This document shows positions 17,097 to 25,007 of a DNA stretch of 38,108 nucleotides, one piece after another. Position 1 is the stretch's first letter. Every line of letters starts with the position of its first letter. Source of the stretch: Burkholderia paludis (lineage in GTDB: Bacteria; Pseudomonadota; Gammaproteobacteria; Burkholderiales; Burkholderiaceae); NCBI RefSeq assembly GCF_000732615.1, contig NZ_JPGL01000081.1, positions 1-38,108 on the forward strand, read 5' to 3'. The notes below the pieces were generated by a model, which was not told where the DNA came from, searched no databases, and saw only the letters and a list, made by a program, of their open reading frames with translations. Made by a program: the position numbers and the translations under genes.

Positions 17097-17711
17097 ATGA
17101 ATACGCATTTCCGCTGGACCCAGTTGTTGCCGCTCGCCGCGGTCGCCGCGCTCGCGGGCATCACCTGGTGGCTGCTGCAGGCCACGTTGCCGCGGCCCGG
17201 CGAGGGCACCGTGCAGCCGAAGCGCCACACGCCGGACTATTTCGCGGACAACTTCTCGGTCACCGAGCTCGACCAGTCCGGCACGACCCAGTACCGGCTG
17301 ACGGCCGCGAAGCTGATCCATTACGAAGACACCGAAAGCAGCGACCTGACCGATCCGGCCATGCGCGCATTCCAGCCCGGCAAGCCGGTCGTGACGACCA
17401 CCTCGAAACGCGGCACCGTCAACGGTGACGTGTCGATCGTCGACTTGTACGACGACGCGCGCATCGTGCGCGCGGCCGGCGGCGGCGATCCGCAGATGCA
17501 GGCCGATTCCCAGCATTTCCGGATCTTCGTCAATGACGATGTGATCCAGACCGAAAAGCCGGTTAAACTTCAGCGCGGCCTGTCGCTCGTCAACGCGACC
17601 GACGGCATGAAGTACAACAACGTCACCCGGGTCATCGAGCTTTACGGCAACGTGCGCGGCACGATCGCCGCGACGGACACGTCCGGCGGCTCGAAAGGTC
17701 AACCCAAGTGA
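17097..17711 (+). CDS. lptC: LPS export system protein LptC
   Basis: 204-residue bitopic inner-membrane protein of the Lpt machine. One N-terminal transmembrane helix (about residues 8-27) is followed by a periplasmic beta-jellyroll (DUF1239/LptC domain, about 45-190; YFADNFSVTELDQSGTTQYRL). It receives LPS from LptB2FG and passes it to LptA. The ATG lies 3 nt after the kdsC stop and the stop overlaps the GTG start of lptA. Confidence 0.93.
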   Translation: MNTHFRWTQLLPLAAVAALAGITWWLLQATLPRPGEGTVQPKRHTPDYFADNFSVTELDQSGTTQYRLTAAKLIHYEDTESSDLTDPAMRAFQPGKPVVTTTSKRGTVNGDVSIVDLYDDARIVRAAGGGDPQMQADSQHFRIFVNDDVIQTEKPVKLQRGLSLVNATDGMKYNNVTRVIELYGNVRGTIAATDTSGGSKGQPK

Positions 17712-18397
17712 CGCATCCCTCACGTGACTGCATGAACGAACCGTTCCCTCGACAGATTTCCGGCGGCGCTGCGCGCGCCGTCCGCGCCGCGCTTGCCGCG
17801 ACGCTCGTGGCGCTCCCGCTGGTCGGGCTGGCGCCGCTCGCCCATGCCGAGAAGGCCGACCAGAACAAGCCGATCAACGTCGAGGCCGACAACCTGACCT
17901 ATGACGACCTGAAGCAGGTCACGGTTGCCACCGGCAACGTCGTGATCACGAAGGGCACGATCATCATCAAGGGCGATCGCGTCGAAGTGCGCCAGGACCC
18001 GGAAGGCTATCAGTACGCGACCTCGTTCGGCAGCAGCAAGAAGCACGCGACGTTCCGCCAGAAGCGCGAAGGCCTCGACGAATACATCGACGGCGACGCC
18101 GAGCGCATCGACTACGACGGCAAGCAGGACCTGACCACGCTGACCACCGCCGCGACCGTGCGCCGCCTGCAGGGCACGTCGACCATCGCCGATACCGTGC
18201 ACGGCAGCGTGATCACGTACGACGGCCAGCGCGACTTCTACACGGCGAAGGGCGGCAAGGACGTCGCCGCGCCGGGCAACCCGAACGGCCGCGTGCGCGC
18301 GATGCTGTCGCCGAAGAACGGCGGCCCCGCGCCGCTGAACGGCGCGCCGGCGAAGCTGTCGCCGGCGAGCGCGATCCAGGGGGCACCGGGCCAATGA
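17708..18397 (+). CDS. lptA: LPS periplasmic transport protein LptA
   Basis: 229-residue OstA/LptA-domain protein that forms the periplasmic bridge for LPS. It has a signal peptide with a long n-region and cleavage after AHA at residue 47, giving mature EKADQNKPINVEADNLTYDD. The beta-jellyroll spans about 55-190 and a low-complexity Pro/Ala/Gly tail follows. Start choice: GTG at 17708 overlaps the lptC stop (GTGA) and has AAAGG upstream; an in-frame ATG at 17732 lacks a ribosome-binding site. Its end overlaps lptB by 4 nt (ATGA). Confidence 0.93.
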   Translation: MTHPSRDCMNEPFPRQISGGAARAVRAALAATLVALPLVGLAPLAHAEKADQNKPINVEADNLTYDDLKQVTVATGNVVITKGTIIIKGDRVEVRQDPEGYQYATSFGSSKKHATFRQKREGLDEYIDGDAERIDYDGKQDLTTLTTAATVRRLQGTSTIADTVHGSVITYDGQRDFYTAKGGKDVAAPGNPNGRVRAMLSPKNGGPAPLNGAPAKLSPASAIQGAPGQ

Positions 18398-19170
18398 ACG
18401 CGCTCCCGAACCGCCAGCCGGCCGGCACCACGAGTTCGCTCGTCGTCCGCAACCTGAAGAAGCGCTACGGCTCGCGCACGGTCGTCAAGGACGTGTCGCT
18501 CGACGTGAAAAGCGGCGAGGTCGTCGGCCTGCTCGGCCCGAACGGCGCCGGCAAGACCACGTCGTTCTACATGATCGTCGGCCTCGTGCCGCTCGACGCG
18601 GGCGAGATCTCGCTGAACGGCAGCTCGATCAGCCTGCTGCCGATCCACAAGCGCGCGTCGCTCGGCCTGTCGTACCTGCCGCAGGAAGCGTCCGTGTTCC
18701 GCAAGCTGACCGTCGAGGAAAACATCCGCGCGGTGCTCGAGCTGCAGCACGGCGAAGACGGCAAGCGGCTGTCGAAAGACGCGATCGCGTCGCGCACCGA
18801 GGCGCTGCTCGACGAACTGCAGATCGGCCACCTGCGCGAAAACCCCGCGCTGTCGCTGTCGGGCGGCGAGCGGCGCCGCGTCGAAATCGCGCGTGCGCTC
18901 GCGACCAACCCGAACTTCATCCTGCTCGACGAACCGTTCGCCGGCGTCGACCCGATCGCGGTGCTCGAGATCCAGAAGATCGTCAAGTTCCTGAAGCAGC
19001 GCAACATCGGCGTTCTGATAACCGATCACAACGTCCGCGAAACGCTCGGCATCTGCGACCACGCATACATCATCAGCGACGGCTCGGTACTCGCCGCCGG
19101 CGCGCCGAGCGAAATCATCGAGAACGAAAGCGTACGCCGCGTGTACCTCGGCGAGCACTTCCGCATGTAA
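18394..19170 (+). CDS. lptB: LPS export ABC transporter ATPase LptB
   Basis: 258-residue cytoplasmic ATPase that powers LPS extraction from the inner membrane with LptF and LptG, which are not in this window. Walker A GPNGAGKT (48-55), ABC signature LSGGE (155-159) and Walker B FILLDEP (175-181) are intact, and the H-loop is ITDHNVRETL. The start overlaps lptA by ATGA. The final gene of the tightly overlapped kdsD-kdsC-lptC-lptA-lptB run; a long inverted repeat follows it. Confidence 0.97.
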   Translation: MNALPNRQPAGTTSSLVVRNLKKRYGSRTVVKDVSLDVKSGEVVGLLGPNGAGKTTSFYMIVGLVPLDAGEISLNGSSISLLPIHKRASLGLSYLPQEASVFRKLTVEENIRAVLELQHGEDGKRLSKDAIASRTEALLDELQIGHLRENPALSLSGGERRRVEIARALATNPNFILLDEPFAGVDPIAVLEIQKIVKFLKQRNIGVLITDHNVRETLGICDHAYIISDGSVLAAGAPSEIIENESVRRVYLGEHFRM

Positions 19171-19198
19171 CCCTCCTCGTGGCTGGTGCACCCCGCCC

Positions 19199-19243
19199 GG
19201 CATGGCCGCGAAGCGGGGCCGCGTCCCGCTTCGCGGCCATGCC
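19199..19243. repeat. 19-bp perfect inverted repeat between lptB and rpoN
   Basis: GGCATGGCCGCGAAGCGGG (19199-19217) pairs perfectly with CCCGCTTCGCGGCCATGCC (19225-19243) around a 7-nt loop. A further gcccgg/ccgggc pair lies outside it (19195-19200, 19249-19254). No T-run follows on either strand. It may end or stabilise the lptB transcript, or structure the rpoN leader. Confidence 0.75.
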
Positions 19244-19330
19244 CGCGGCCGGGCGGCGCGCCGCGCGTAATCGCGGATGGCTCAACGCGCCTGGGTCGTG
19301 GCAAACTGCCGGTATGACTCCCTCCTCGCC

Positions 19331-20833
19331 ATGAAAGCCAGCCTTCAACTCCGCCTGTCGCAACACCTGGCGCTGACGCCCCAGCTGCAGCAGTCGATCC
19401 GGCTCCTGCAGTTGTCGACGCTCGAATTGCAGCAGGAAGTCGCGATGGCCGTCGCGCAGAACCCGCTGCTCGAGAACGACGACGAATGGATCGCGAGCCC
19501 GCTGCGTGTCGCAGCGGACGGTTCGCTGATCGCGCAGACGCCCCCCGCCCCGAACACCGAACCGGCCGCGACGAACAGCAGCACGTCGAGCGAGCGCGCC
19601 GAGCGCGACGAGCCGGCCGGCGCGGACGAATACGACGGCTATGCGTCCGGCGACGGCAACGACGGCCCGCAATGGAATCTCGACGAATTCGGCCGGTCGA
19701 GCGGCGCGTCCGACGACGACGACCTCCCGCCGCTGCAGGTGCAGGAAGCGGCGACGTCGCTGCGCGACCACCTGTCCGCGCAGTTGCGCGTCACGCAGGC
19801 CGGCCCGCGCGATCGCGCGCTCGTGATGTTCCTGATCGAATCGCTCGACGACGACGGCTACCTGACCGCCACGCTCGACGAAGTACTCGCCGACCTGCCG
19901 CCCGAGCTGGAGATCGACTGCGACGAGCTGAACGCCGCGCTCGCGCTGCTGCACAGCTTCGACCCGCCCGGGGTCGGCGCGCGCTCGGCCTCCGAATGCC
20001 TGAAGCTGCAGTTGCTGCGCCTCGATCCGTCCCCGACGCGCACGCTCGCGCTCGAGATCGTGTCGCAGCATCTCGAGCTGCTTGCCGCTCGCGACTTCAC
20101 GCGCTTGCGCAAGCACCTGAAGGCGAGCGACGACGCGCTGCGCGACGCGCATACGCTGATCCGTTCGCTGGAGCCGTTCCCCGGCGCCGCGTACGGCAAG
20201 GCCGAGGCGGACTACGTCGTGCCCGACATCATCGTGAAGAAGGCCGGCCAGGGATGGCTCGCGGAGCTCAATCCGGAGGTCGTGCCGCGCCTGCGGATCA
20301 ACAACCTGTACGCGAACATCCTGCGCAACAGCCGCGGCGATCCGTCGGCCGGTTCGCTCAAGCAACAGCTCCAGGAGGCGCGCTGGCTGATCAAAAACAT
20401 CCAGCAGCGTTTCGACACGATCCTGCGTGTCGCACAGGCTATTGTCGAGCGTCAGAAGAATTTCTTTGCGCACGGCGAAATTGCCATGCGCCCCTTGGTT
20501 TTGCGGGAAATAGCTGATACGCTGGGCCTACACGAGTCGACTGTCAGCCGTGTGACAACCGGGAAGTACATGCTGACCCCCTTCGGGACGCTTGAATTTA
20601 AGTACTTCTTCGGATCTCACGTCTCGACCGACACCGGTGGCGCCGCCTCGTCGACCGCCATCCGAGCCCTGATCAAGCAACTGATAGGAGCTGAAGACCC
20701 AAAATCGCCGCTTTCGGACAGCCGCATTGCCGAGCTGCTGGCAGAACAGGGTTTCGTGGTCGCGCGCCGCACGGTTGCCAAATATCGCGAAGCCCTCAAG
20801 ATCCCGGCAGTGAATCTGCGCAAGTCTCTTTAA
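19331..20833 (+). CDS. rpoN: RNA polymerase sigma-54 factor
   Basis: 500-residue sigma-54, directing RNA polymerase to -24/-12 promoters that need enhancer-binding activators. Region I is MKASLQLRLSQHLALTPQLQ with the Gln/Leu-rich activator-interaction segment. An acidic region II (about 50-135) follows, then the core-binding and DNA-binding regions (LHESTVSRVTTGKYM is the helix-turn-helix) and the RpoN box ARRTVAKYRE (478-487). The ATG at 19331 matches the family start; a longer frame from 19277 adds 18 non-homologous residues. No good ribosome-binding site is seen. Followed by hpf, ptsN, hprK and rapZ in the conserved order. Confidence 0.97.
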   Translation: MKASLQLRLSQHLALTPQLQQSIRLLQLSTLELQQEVAMAVAQNPLLENDDEWIASPLRVAADGSLIAQTPPAPNTEPAATNSSTSSERAERDEPAGADEYDGYASGDGNDGPQWNLDEFGRSSGASDDDDLPPLQVQEAATSLRDHLSAQLRVTQAGPRDRALVMFLIESLDDDGYLTATLDEVLADLPPELEIDCDELNAALALLHSFDPPGVGARSASECLKLQLLRLDPSPTRTLALEIVSQHLELLAARDFTRLRKHLKASDDALRDAHTLIRSLEPFPGAAYGKAEADYVVPDIIVKKAGQGWLAELNPEVVPRLRINNLYANILRNSRGDPSAGSLKQQLQEARWLIKNIQQRFDTILRVAQAIVERQKNFFAHGEIAMRPLVLREIADTLGLHESTVSRVTTGKYMLTPFGTLEFKYFFGSHVSTDTGGAASSTAIRALIKQLIGAEDPKSPLSDSRIAELLAEQGFVVARRTVAKYREALKIPAVNLRKSL

Positions 20834-20858
20834 GCCTGCTGCCTGCCCGGCGGCAGGC
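20834..20858 (+). terminator. Hairpin immediately after rpoN
   Basis: GCCTGCTGCC and GGCGGCAGGC form a 10-bp stem (one T-G pair, 5-nt loop) beginning at the base after the rpoN stop codon, then GTGTT. The poor T-run suggests partial termination or mRNA end protection ahead of hpf. Confidence 0.4.
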
Positions 20859-20992
20859 GTGTTCCGGCCACCGCGCATACGGGGAACAGGGCCGGGCGAC
20901 TTGTCCGCGATATGCCGCCTCGTGCGGCACGGGCAGGTCGACCGGAGCGCCGCCACGATGCGGCCGGGTGGTCACTCGCTTGGAGAAGCACT

Positions 20993-21352
20993 ATGAACCT
21001 GAAGATCAGTGGACATCATCTCGAAGTCACGCCTGCAATTCGCGAATACGTGATCACCAAGCTGGACCGGGTGCTACGGCATAGCGATCAGGTGATCGAT
21101 GGCACTGTGATCCTCTCGGTCGACAACCACAAGGAAAAGGACAAGCAGCAGCGCGCGGAAATCAATCTGCATCTGAAGGGCAAGGACATCTTCGTCGAAA
21201 GCGCAAACGGCAACCTGTACGCGGCAATCGACTTGCTGATCGACAAGCTGGATCGCCAGGTCGTCAAGCACATGGAGCGCCTGCAAACGCATGCGCACGA
21301 TCCGATCAAGCTTCAACCGTCGATCGACCAGATCGAACTGCCGCCGCAATAA
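20993..21352 (+). CDS. hpf: Ribosome hibernation promoting factor
   Basis: 119-residue HPF/YfiA-type protein that binds the 30S decoding region and promotes inactive 100S ribosomes in stationary phase. It matches the short HPF form (MNLKISGHHLEVTPAIREYV), with the basic helix LIDKLDRQVVKHMERLQTHA, and lacks the long C-terminal dimerisation domain. The ATG at 20993 has TGGAGA upstream. It lies 159 nt after rpoN and ends at a strong terminator before ptsN. Confidence 0.95.
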   Translation: MNLKISGHHLEVTPAIREYVITKLDRVLRHSDQVIDGTVILSVDNHKEKDKQQRAEINLHLKGKDIFVESANGNLYAAIDLLIDKLDRQVVKHMERLQTHAHDPIKLQPSIDQIELPPQ

Positions 21353-21373
21353 CCGTTACTGCAACACGTACGC

Positions 21374-21399
21374 CGCCCGGTTCGCCGGGCGTTTTTTTT
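21374..21399 (+). terminator. Intrinsic terminator between hpf and ptsN
   Basis: CGCCCGG-TTCG-CCGGGCG is a 7-bp stem with a stable TTCG tetraloop followed directly by eight Ts (21392-21399), a canonical strong terminator 22 nt after the hpf stop codon. Confidence 0.95.
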
Positions 21400-21460
21400 G
21401 CGACTTCGCGCCGCGGTGCAACCGGTCCGACCGTGCCGCGCCACACACGCGGCTGTGCTC

Positions 21461-21466
21461 TATAAT
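21461..21466 (+). promoter_or_regulatory. -10 element for ptsN-hprK
   Basis: A perfect TATAAT follows the hpf terminator and precedes the ptsN start by about 140 nt. The -35 region at 17 nt is poor (gcgcca). Because a strong terminator isolates ptsN from hpf, a promoter here is expected. Confidence 0.5.
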
Positions 21467-21605
21467 GTCCCGGTTATCGCCGGGGGGGCGTTGAGTGCGG
21501 TAGCTGCCTTGCAGGTTGCCGATTCCGAATGCCTTGATATCGCCGAACATGGAAAATCAGTCTGCCGCCGCAAGGAGACCCCAGGCCGTCCAATCGCCTG
21601 CCAAC

Positions 21606-22061
21606 ATGAATCGCCTAGCCAAAATCCTGCCCATAGAGAACGTCGTCATCGACCTCTCGGTCACCAGCAAGAAACGCGTGTTCGAACAAGCCGGGCTGAT
21701 GTTCGAGAATCAGAACGGCATCGCCCGCAGCACCGTCACGGACAACCTGTTCGCGCGCGAGCGCCTCGGCTCGACCGGCCTCGGCGAAGGCGTCGCGATT
21801 CCGCACGGGCGCATCAAGGGTCTCAAGCACCCGCTCGCCGCGTTCGTCCGGCTCTCCGACGCGATCCCCTTCGAGGCGCCCGACGGCCAGCCCGTCGGCC
21901 TCCTGATTTTCCTGCTCGTGCCCGAGCAAGCCACTCAGCAGCACCTCGAGATCCTGTCGGAAATCGCCCAGTTGCTGTCCGATCGCGACGCCCGCGAGCG
22001 TCTGCACAACGAAACGGATGTCGCCGAGTTGCATCGCCTGCTCACTCAGTGGCAACCTTGA
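21606..22061 (+). CDS. ptsN: Nitrogen-PTS regulatory phosphocarrier EIIA-Ntr
   Basis: 151-residue EIIA of the fructose/mannitol type, the terminal phosphoacceptor of the nitrogen phosphotransferase chain. It regulates potassium uptake, nitrogen and carbon responses by protein contacts rather than sugar transport. The phosphorylated histidine is in GEGVAIPHGRIKGLKHPLA. The start MNRLAKILPIENVVIDL (ATG at 21606) fits the family; longer frames from 21549 or 21516 add unmatched residues and none of the starts has a clear ribosome-binding site. The next gene, hprK, begins about 118 nt later. Confidence 0.93.
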   Translation: MNRLAKILPIENVVIDLSVTSKKRVFEQAGLMFENQNGIARSTVTDNLFARERLGSTGLGEGVAIPHGRIKGLKHPLAAFVRLSDAIPFEAPDGQPVGLLIFLLVPEQATQQHLEILSEIAQLLSDRDARERLHNETDVAELHRLLTQWQP

Positions 22062-22178
22062 GTTGATCCGGGCGGAATTTTTCCGGTACGAGGCGGCACG
22101 CGCCGCCGTCCAGGGCCGCCCGGCATGGCGACGTCCGGCGCCGCACGCCTGCGCCGGCCCATTGGAGTGACGAAAGTC

Positions 22179-23147
22179 ATGGATACGTCCAGCATCAACG
22201 CCCAGAGCATCTTCGACGACAACGCGGCCACGCTGAAACTGAGCTGGCTGACGGGGCATGAAGGCTGGGAACGCGGCTTCTCCGCCGACACGGTCGGCAA
22301 TGCGACCTCGAGCGCCGACCTCGTCGGCCACCTGAACCTGATCCATCCGAACCGGATCCAGGTGCTCGGCGAAGCCGAAATCGACTACTACCAGCGCCAG
22401 ACCGACGAAGACCGCTCGCGCCACATGGCCGAGCTGATCGCGCTCGAACCGCCGTTCCTCGTCGTCGCCGGCGGTGCCGCGGCGCCGCCCGAACTCGTGC
22501 TGCGCTGCACGCGCTCGTCGACCCCGCTGTTCACGACGCCGATGTCGGCCGCCGCTGTGATCGACAGCCTGCGGCTCTACATGTCGCGCATCCTCGCGCC
22601 GCGCGCGACGCTGCACGGCGTCTTCATCGACATCCTCGGGATGGGCGTGCTGCTGACCGGCGATTCCGGCCTGGGCAAGAGCGAGCTCGGCCTCGAGCTG
22701 ATCAGCCGCGGCCACGGCCTCGTCGCCGACGATGCGGTCGATTTCGTCCGACTCGGCCCCGATTTCGTCGAAGGGCGCTGCCCGCCGCTGCTGCAGAACC
22801 TGCTCGAAGTGCGCGGCCTCGGCCTGCTCGACATCAAGACGATCTTCGGCGAAACCGCGGTGCGGCGGAAAATGAAGCTGAAGCTGATCGTCCAGCTCGT
22901 GCGGCGCCCCGACGGCGAATTCCAGCGCCTGCCGCTCGAAAGCCAGACCGTCGACGTGCTCGGCCTGCCGATCAGCAAGGTCACGATCCAGGTTGCGGCC
23001 GGCCGCAACCTCGCGGTGCTCGTCGAGGCCGCCGTCCGGAACACGATCCTGCAGTTGCGCGGAATCGACACGTTGCGGGATTTCATGGATCGGCAACGAC
23101 TCGCGATGCAAGATCCCGACAGTCAGTTCCCCGGCAAGCTGGTCTAA
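22179..23147 (+). CDS. hprK: HPr kinase/phosphorylase
   Basis: 322-residue bifunctional enzyme that phosphorylates HPr on serine using ATP and reverses it by phosphorolysis. The Walker A loop GDSGLGKS lies at 161-168, ADDAVDF follows, and the HprK signature EVRGLGLLDI is at 210-219. The N-terminal domain (1-140) is present, so it is not the truncated alphaproteobacterial form. The ATG at 22179 has GGAG 11 nt upstream. In betaproteobacteria it stands between ptsN and rapZ, tying HPr phosphorylation to the nitrogen PTS rather than to Firmicute-type catabolite repression. Confidence 0.95.
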   Translation: MDTSSINAQSIFDDNAATLKLSWLTGHEGWERGFSADTVGNATSSADLVGHLNLIHPNRIQVLGEAEIDYYQRQTDEDRSRHMAELIALEPPFLVVAGGAAAPPELVLRCTRSSTPLFTTPMSAAAVIDSLRLYMSRILAPRATLHGVFIDILGMGVLLTGDSGLGKSELGLELISRGHGLVADDAVDFVRLGPDFVEGRCPPLLQNLLEVRGLGLLDIKTIFGETAVRRKMKLKLIVQLVRRPDGEFQRLPLESQTVDVLGLPISKVTIQVAAGRNLAVLVEAAVRNTILQLRGIDTLRDFMDRQRLAMQDPDSQFPGKLV

Positions 23148-23222
23148 CCCGCACGCGCCGGCCACGCCGCGCCGACGCGTCGAGCCGGTGCTATGATGAA
23201 ACGTCAGGATTCACTGCTTCCC

Positions 23223-24131
23223 ATGCGCATCGTCCTTATCACCGGCATCTCCGGCTCAGGCAAATCCGTCGCGCTGAACGCGCTCGAAGACGCAGGCTAT
23301 TACTGCGTCGACAACCTGCCGCCGCGTGTGCTCCCCGAACTCGCCCGCTACCTCGCCGCCGAGGGCCAGCATCGGCTCGCGGTCGCGATCGACGCACGCT
23401 CGAGCGCGTCGCTCGACGAAATGCCCGGCCTGATCCGCGATCTGTCGCGCGAACACGACGTTCGCGTACTGTTCCTCAACGCGAGCACCCAGGCGCTGAT
23501 CCAGCGCTTCTCCGAAACGCGCCGCCGCCATCCGCTGTCCGGTTCGCTGTCGCACGATGCCGACGTCGGCCTGCTGTCGTCGCTCGAGGAAGCGATCGAG
23601 CGCGAACGCCACCTCGTCGCGCCGCTGGCCGAATTCGGCCACCAGATCGACACGAGCACGCTGCGCGCCAACGTGCTGCGCACCTGGGTCAAGCGCTTCA
23701 TCGAACAGAAGAGCAACGACCTGATGGTGATGTTCGAGTCGTTCGGCTTCAAGCGCGGCGTGCCGCTCGACGCCGACCTGATGTTCGACGTGCGCGCGCT
23801 GCCGAACCCGTACTACGACCACGAGTTGCGCCCGCTCACCGGGCTCGACCAGCCGGTCATCGCCTTTCTCGACGCATTGCCGATCGTCCACCAGATGATC
23901 GACGACATCCAAGCGTTCCTGATGAAATGGCTGCCGCACTTCCGCGATGACAACCGCAGCTACCTGACCGTCGCCATCGGCTGCACGGGCGGGCAGCATC
24001 GTTCGGTGTTCATCGCCGAAACGCTCGCCGCGCGCCTTGCGCACGAGGCGAACGTGATCGTGCGGCATCGTGACGCGCCAGTGGATGTCGACGCGTCGTC
24101 GCGGCTTGTCTCCGAGGTCGACCGACCCTAG
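23223..24131 (+). CDS. rapZ: RNase adapter protein RapZ (YvcJ family nucleotide-binding protein)
   Basis: 302-residue P-loop protein. In E. coli RapZ binds the sRNA GlmZ, delivers it to RNase E and so controls glucosamine-6-phosphate synthase. Walker A is GISGSGKS (8-15) and the conserved C-terminal RNA-binding domain carries IGCTGGQHRSVFIAE. The start MRIVLITGISGSGKS at 23223 fits the family; ATGs at 23193 and 23196 add ten residues. No GlmZ/GlmY is visible in this window, so its target here is unknown. Confidence 0.95.
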   Translation: MRIVLITGISGSGKSVALNALEDAGYYCVDNLPPRVLPELARYLAAEGQHRLAVAIDARSSASLDEMPGLIRDLSREHDVRVLFLNASTQALIQRFSETRRRHPLSGSLSHDADVGLLSSLEEAIERERHLVAPLAEFGHQIDTSTLRANVLRTWVKRFIEQKSNDLMVMFESFGFKRGVPLDADLMFDVRALPNPYYDHELRPLTGLDQPVIAFLDALPIVHQMIDDIQAFLMKWLPHFRDDNRSYLTVAIGCTGGQHRSVFIAETLAARLAHEANVIVRHRDAPVDVDASSRLVSEVDRP

Positions 24132-24157
24132 CGACGCCCACCCACCGCCCGCGCGCC

Positions 24158-24796
24158 ATGTCCTCCCTATCGACCACCCTGATCGACCTGCCGCTGTTTC
24201 CGCTGCACACGGTGCTGTTTCCGGGAGGGCTGCTCCCGCTCAAGGTGTTCGAGGCGCGCTATCTCGACATGTCGCGCGCGTGCCTGCGCGACGACGCGCC
24301 GTTCGGCGTGTGCCTGCTCAAGAGCGGGCCCGAGGTCGCCCAGGACGGCGCCGTGTCGGTGCCCGAGACGATCGGCTGCATGGCGCGCATCACCGAGTGC
24401 GATACCGGCGAATTCGGGATGCTGTACCTGCAGGCGGTCGGCACGCAGCGCTTCGAACTGCTGTCGTATCGCGTCGAAGGCAACGGGCTGCTGGTTGGCA
24501 TTGCGGAGCCGCTGCCCGACGACATCCCGCTCGAAGGCGAGCAGACGCTCGCGCAGTTCGGCTCGTGCGCCGAAGTGCTCGAGCGCATCATCGACGCGCT
24601 GAAGAAATCGGAACCGGCAGGCAAGCTGCCGTTCGGCGAACCGTTCCGTCTCGACGATCCGAGCTGGGTGTCGAACCGCCTCGCGGAATTGCTGCCGCTC
24701 GACCTGCGCGCGCGGCAGAAGCTGATGGAGTTTCCCGACGTCGGCGCACGCATCGACGCCGTGCACCACGTGCTCGACCGGCACGGCTGGCTGTAA
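24158..24796 (+). CDS. LON peptidase substrate-binding domain protein
   Basis: 212-residue protein consisting only of the Lon N-terminal (LAN/PUA-like) domain; the ATPase and protease modules are absent. Conserved features include LPLFPLHTVLFPGGLLPLKVFEARYLDM near the N-terminus and GCMARITECDTGEFGMLYLQAVGTQRFEL. Role unknown; such proteins may bind unfolded substrates. It lies 26 nt after rapZ on the same strand. The following 210 bases (24797-25007) hold short GC-rich inverted repeats but no gene I can support. Confidence 0.9.
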   Translation: MSSLSTTLIDLPLFPLHTVLFPGGLLPLKVFEARYLDMSRACLRDDAPFGVCLLKSGPEVAQDGAVSVPETIGCMARITECDTGEFGMLYLQAVGTQRFELLSYRVEGNGLLVGIAEPLPDDIPLEGEQTLAQFGSCAEVLERIIDALKKSEPAGKLPFGEPFRLDDPSWVSNRLAELLPLDLRARQKLMEFPDVGARIDAVHHVLDRHGWL

Positions 24797-25007
24797 GGGC
24801 CCGGCCAATACGCGCGAGCCCCTCGGAGGCATCCGTCACGCAACTGCCTGCCGGGTGAAAAAGCGGCAGGACCCGGCACGTTCCCGGGCGGCTCCGGATC
24901 GGCCGCGTCGCGTCGGACCGCCGGGCAGGCCGCCCTTCGGCGTCACCAGTCTTCGGCGCTCCGGCGCCCTCCTCTCCTGAAAACGCGCTCCGGCCGTGCG
25001 CCCTTCG

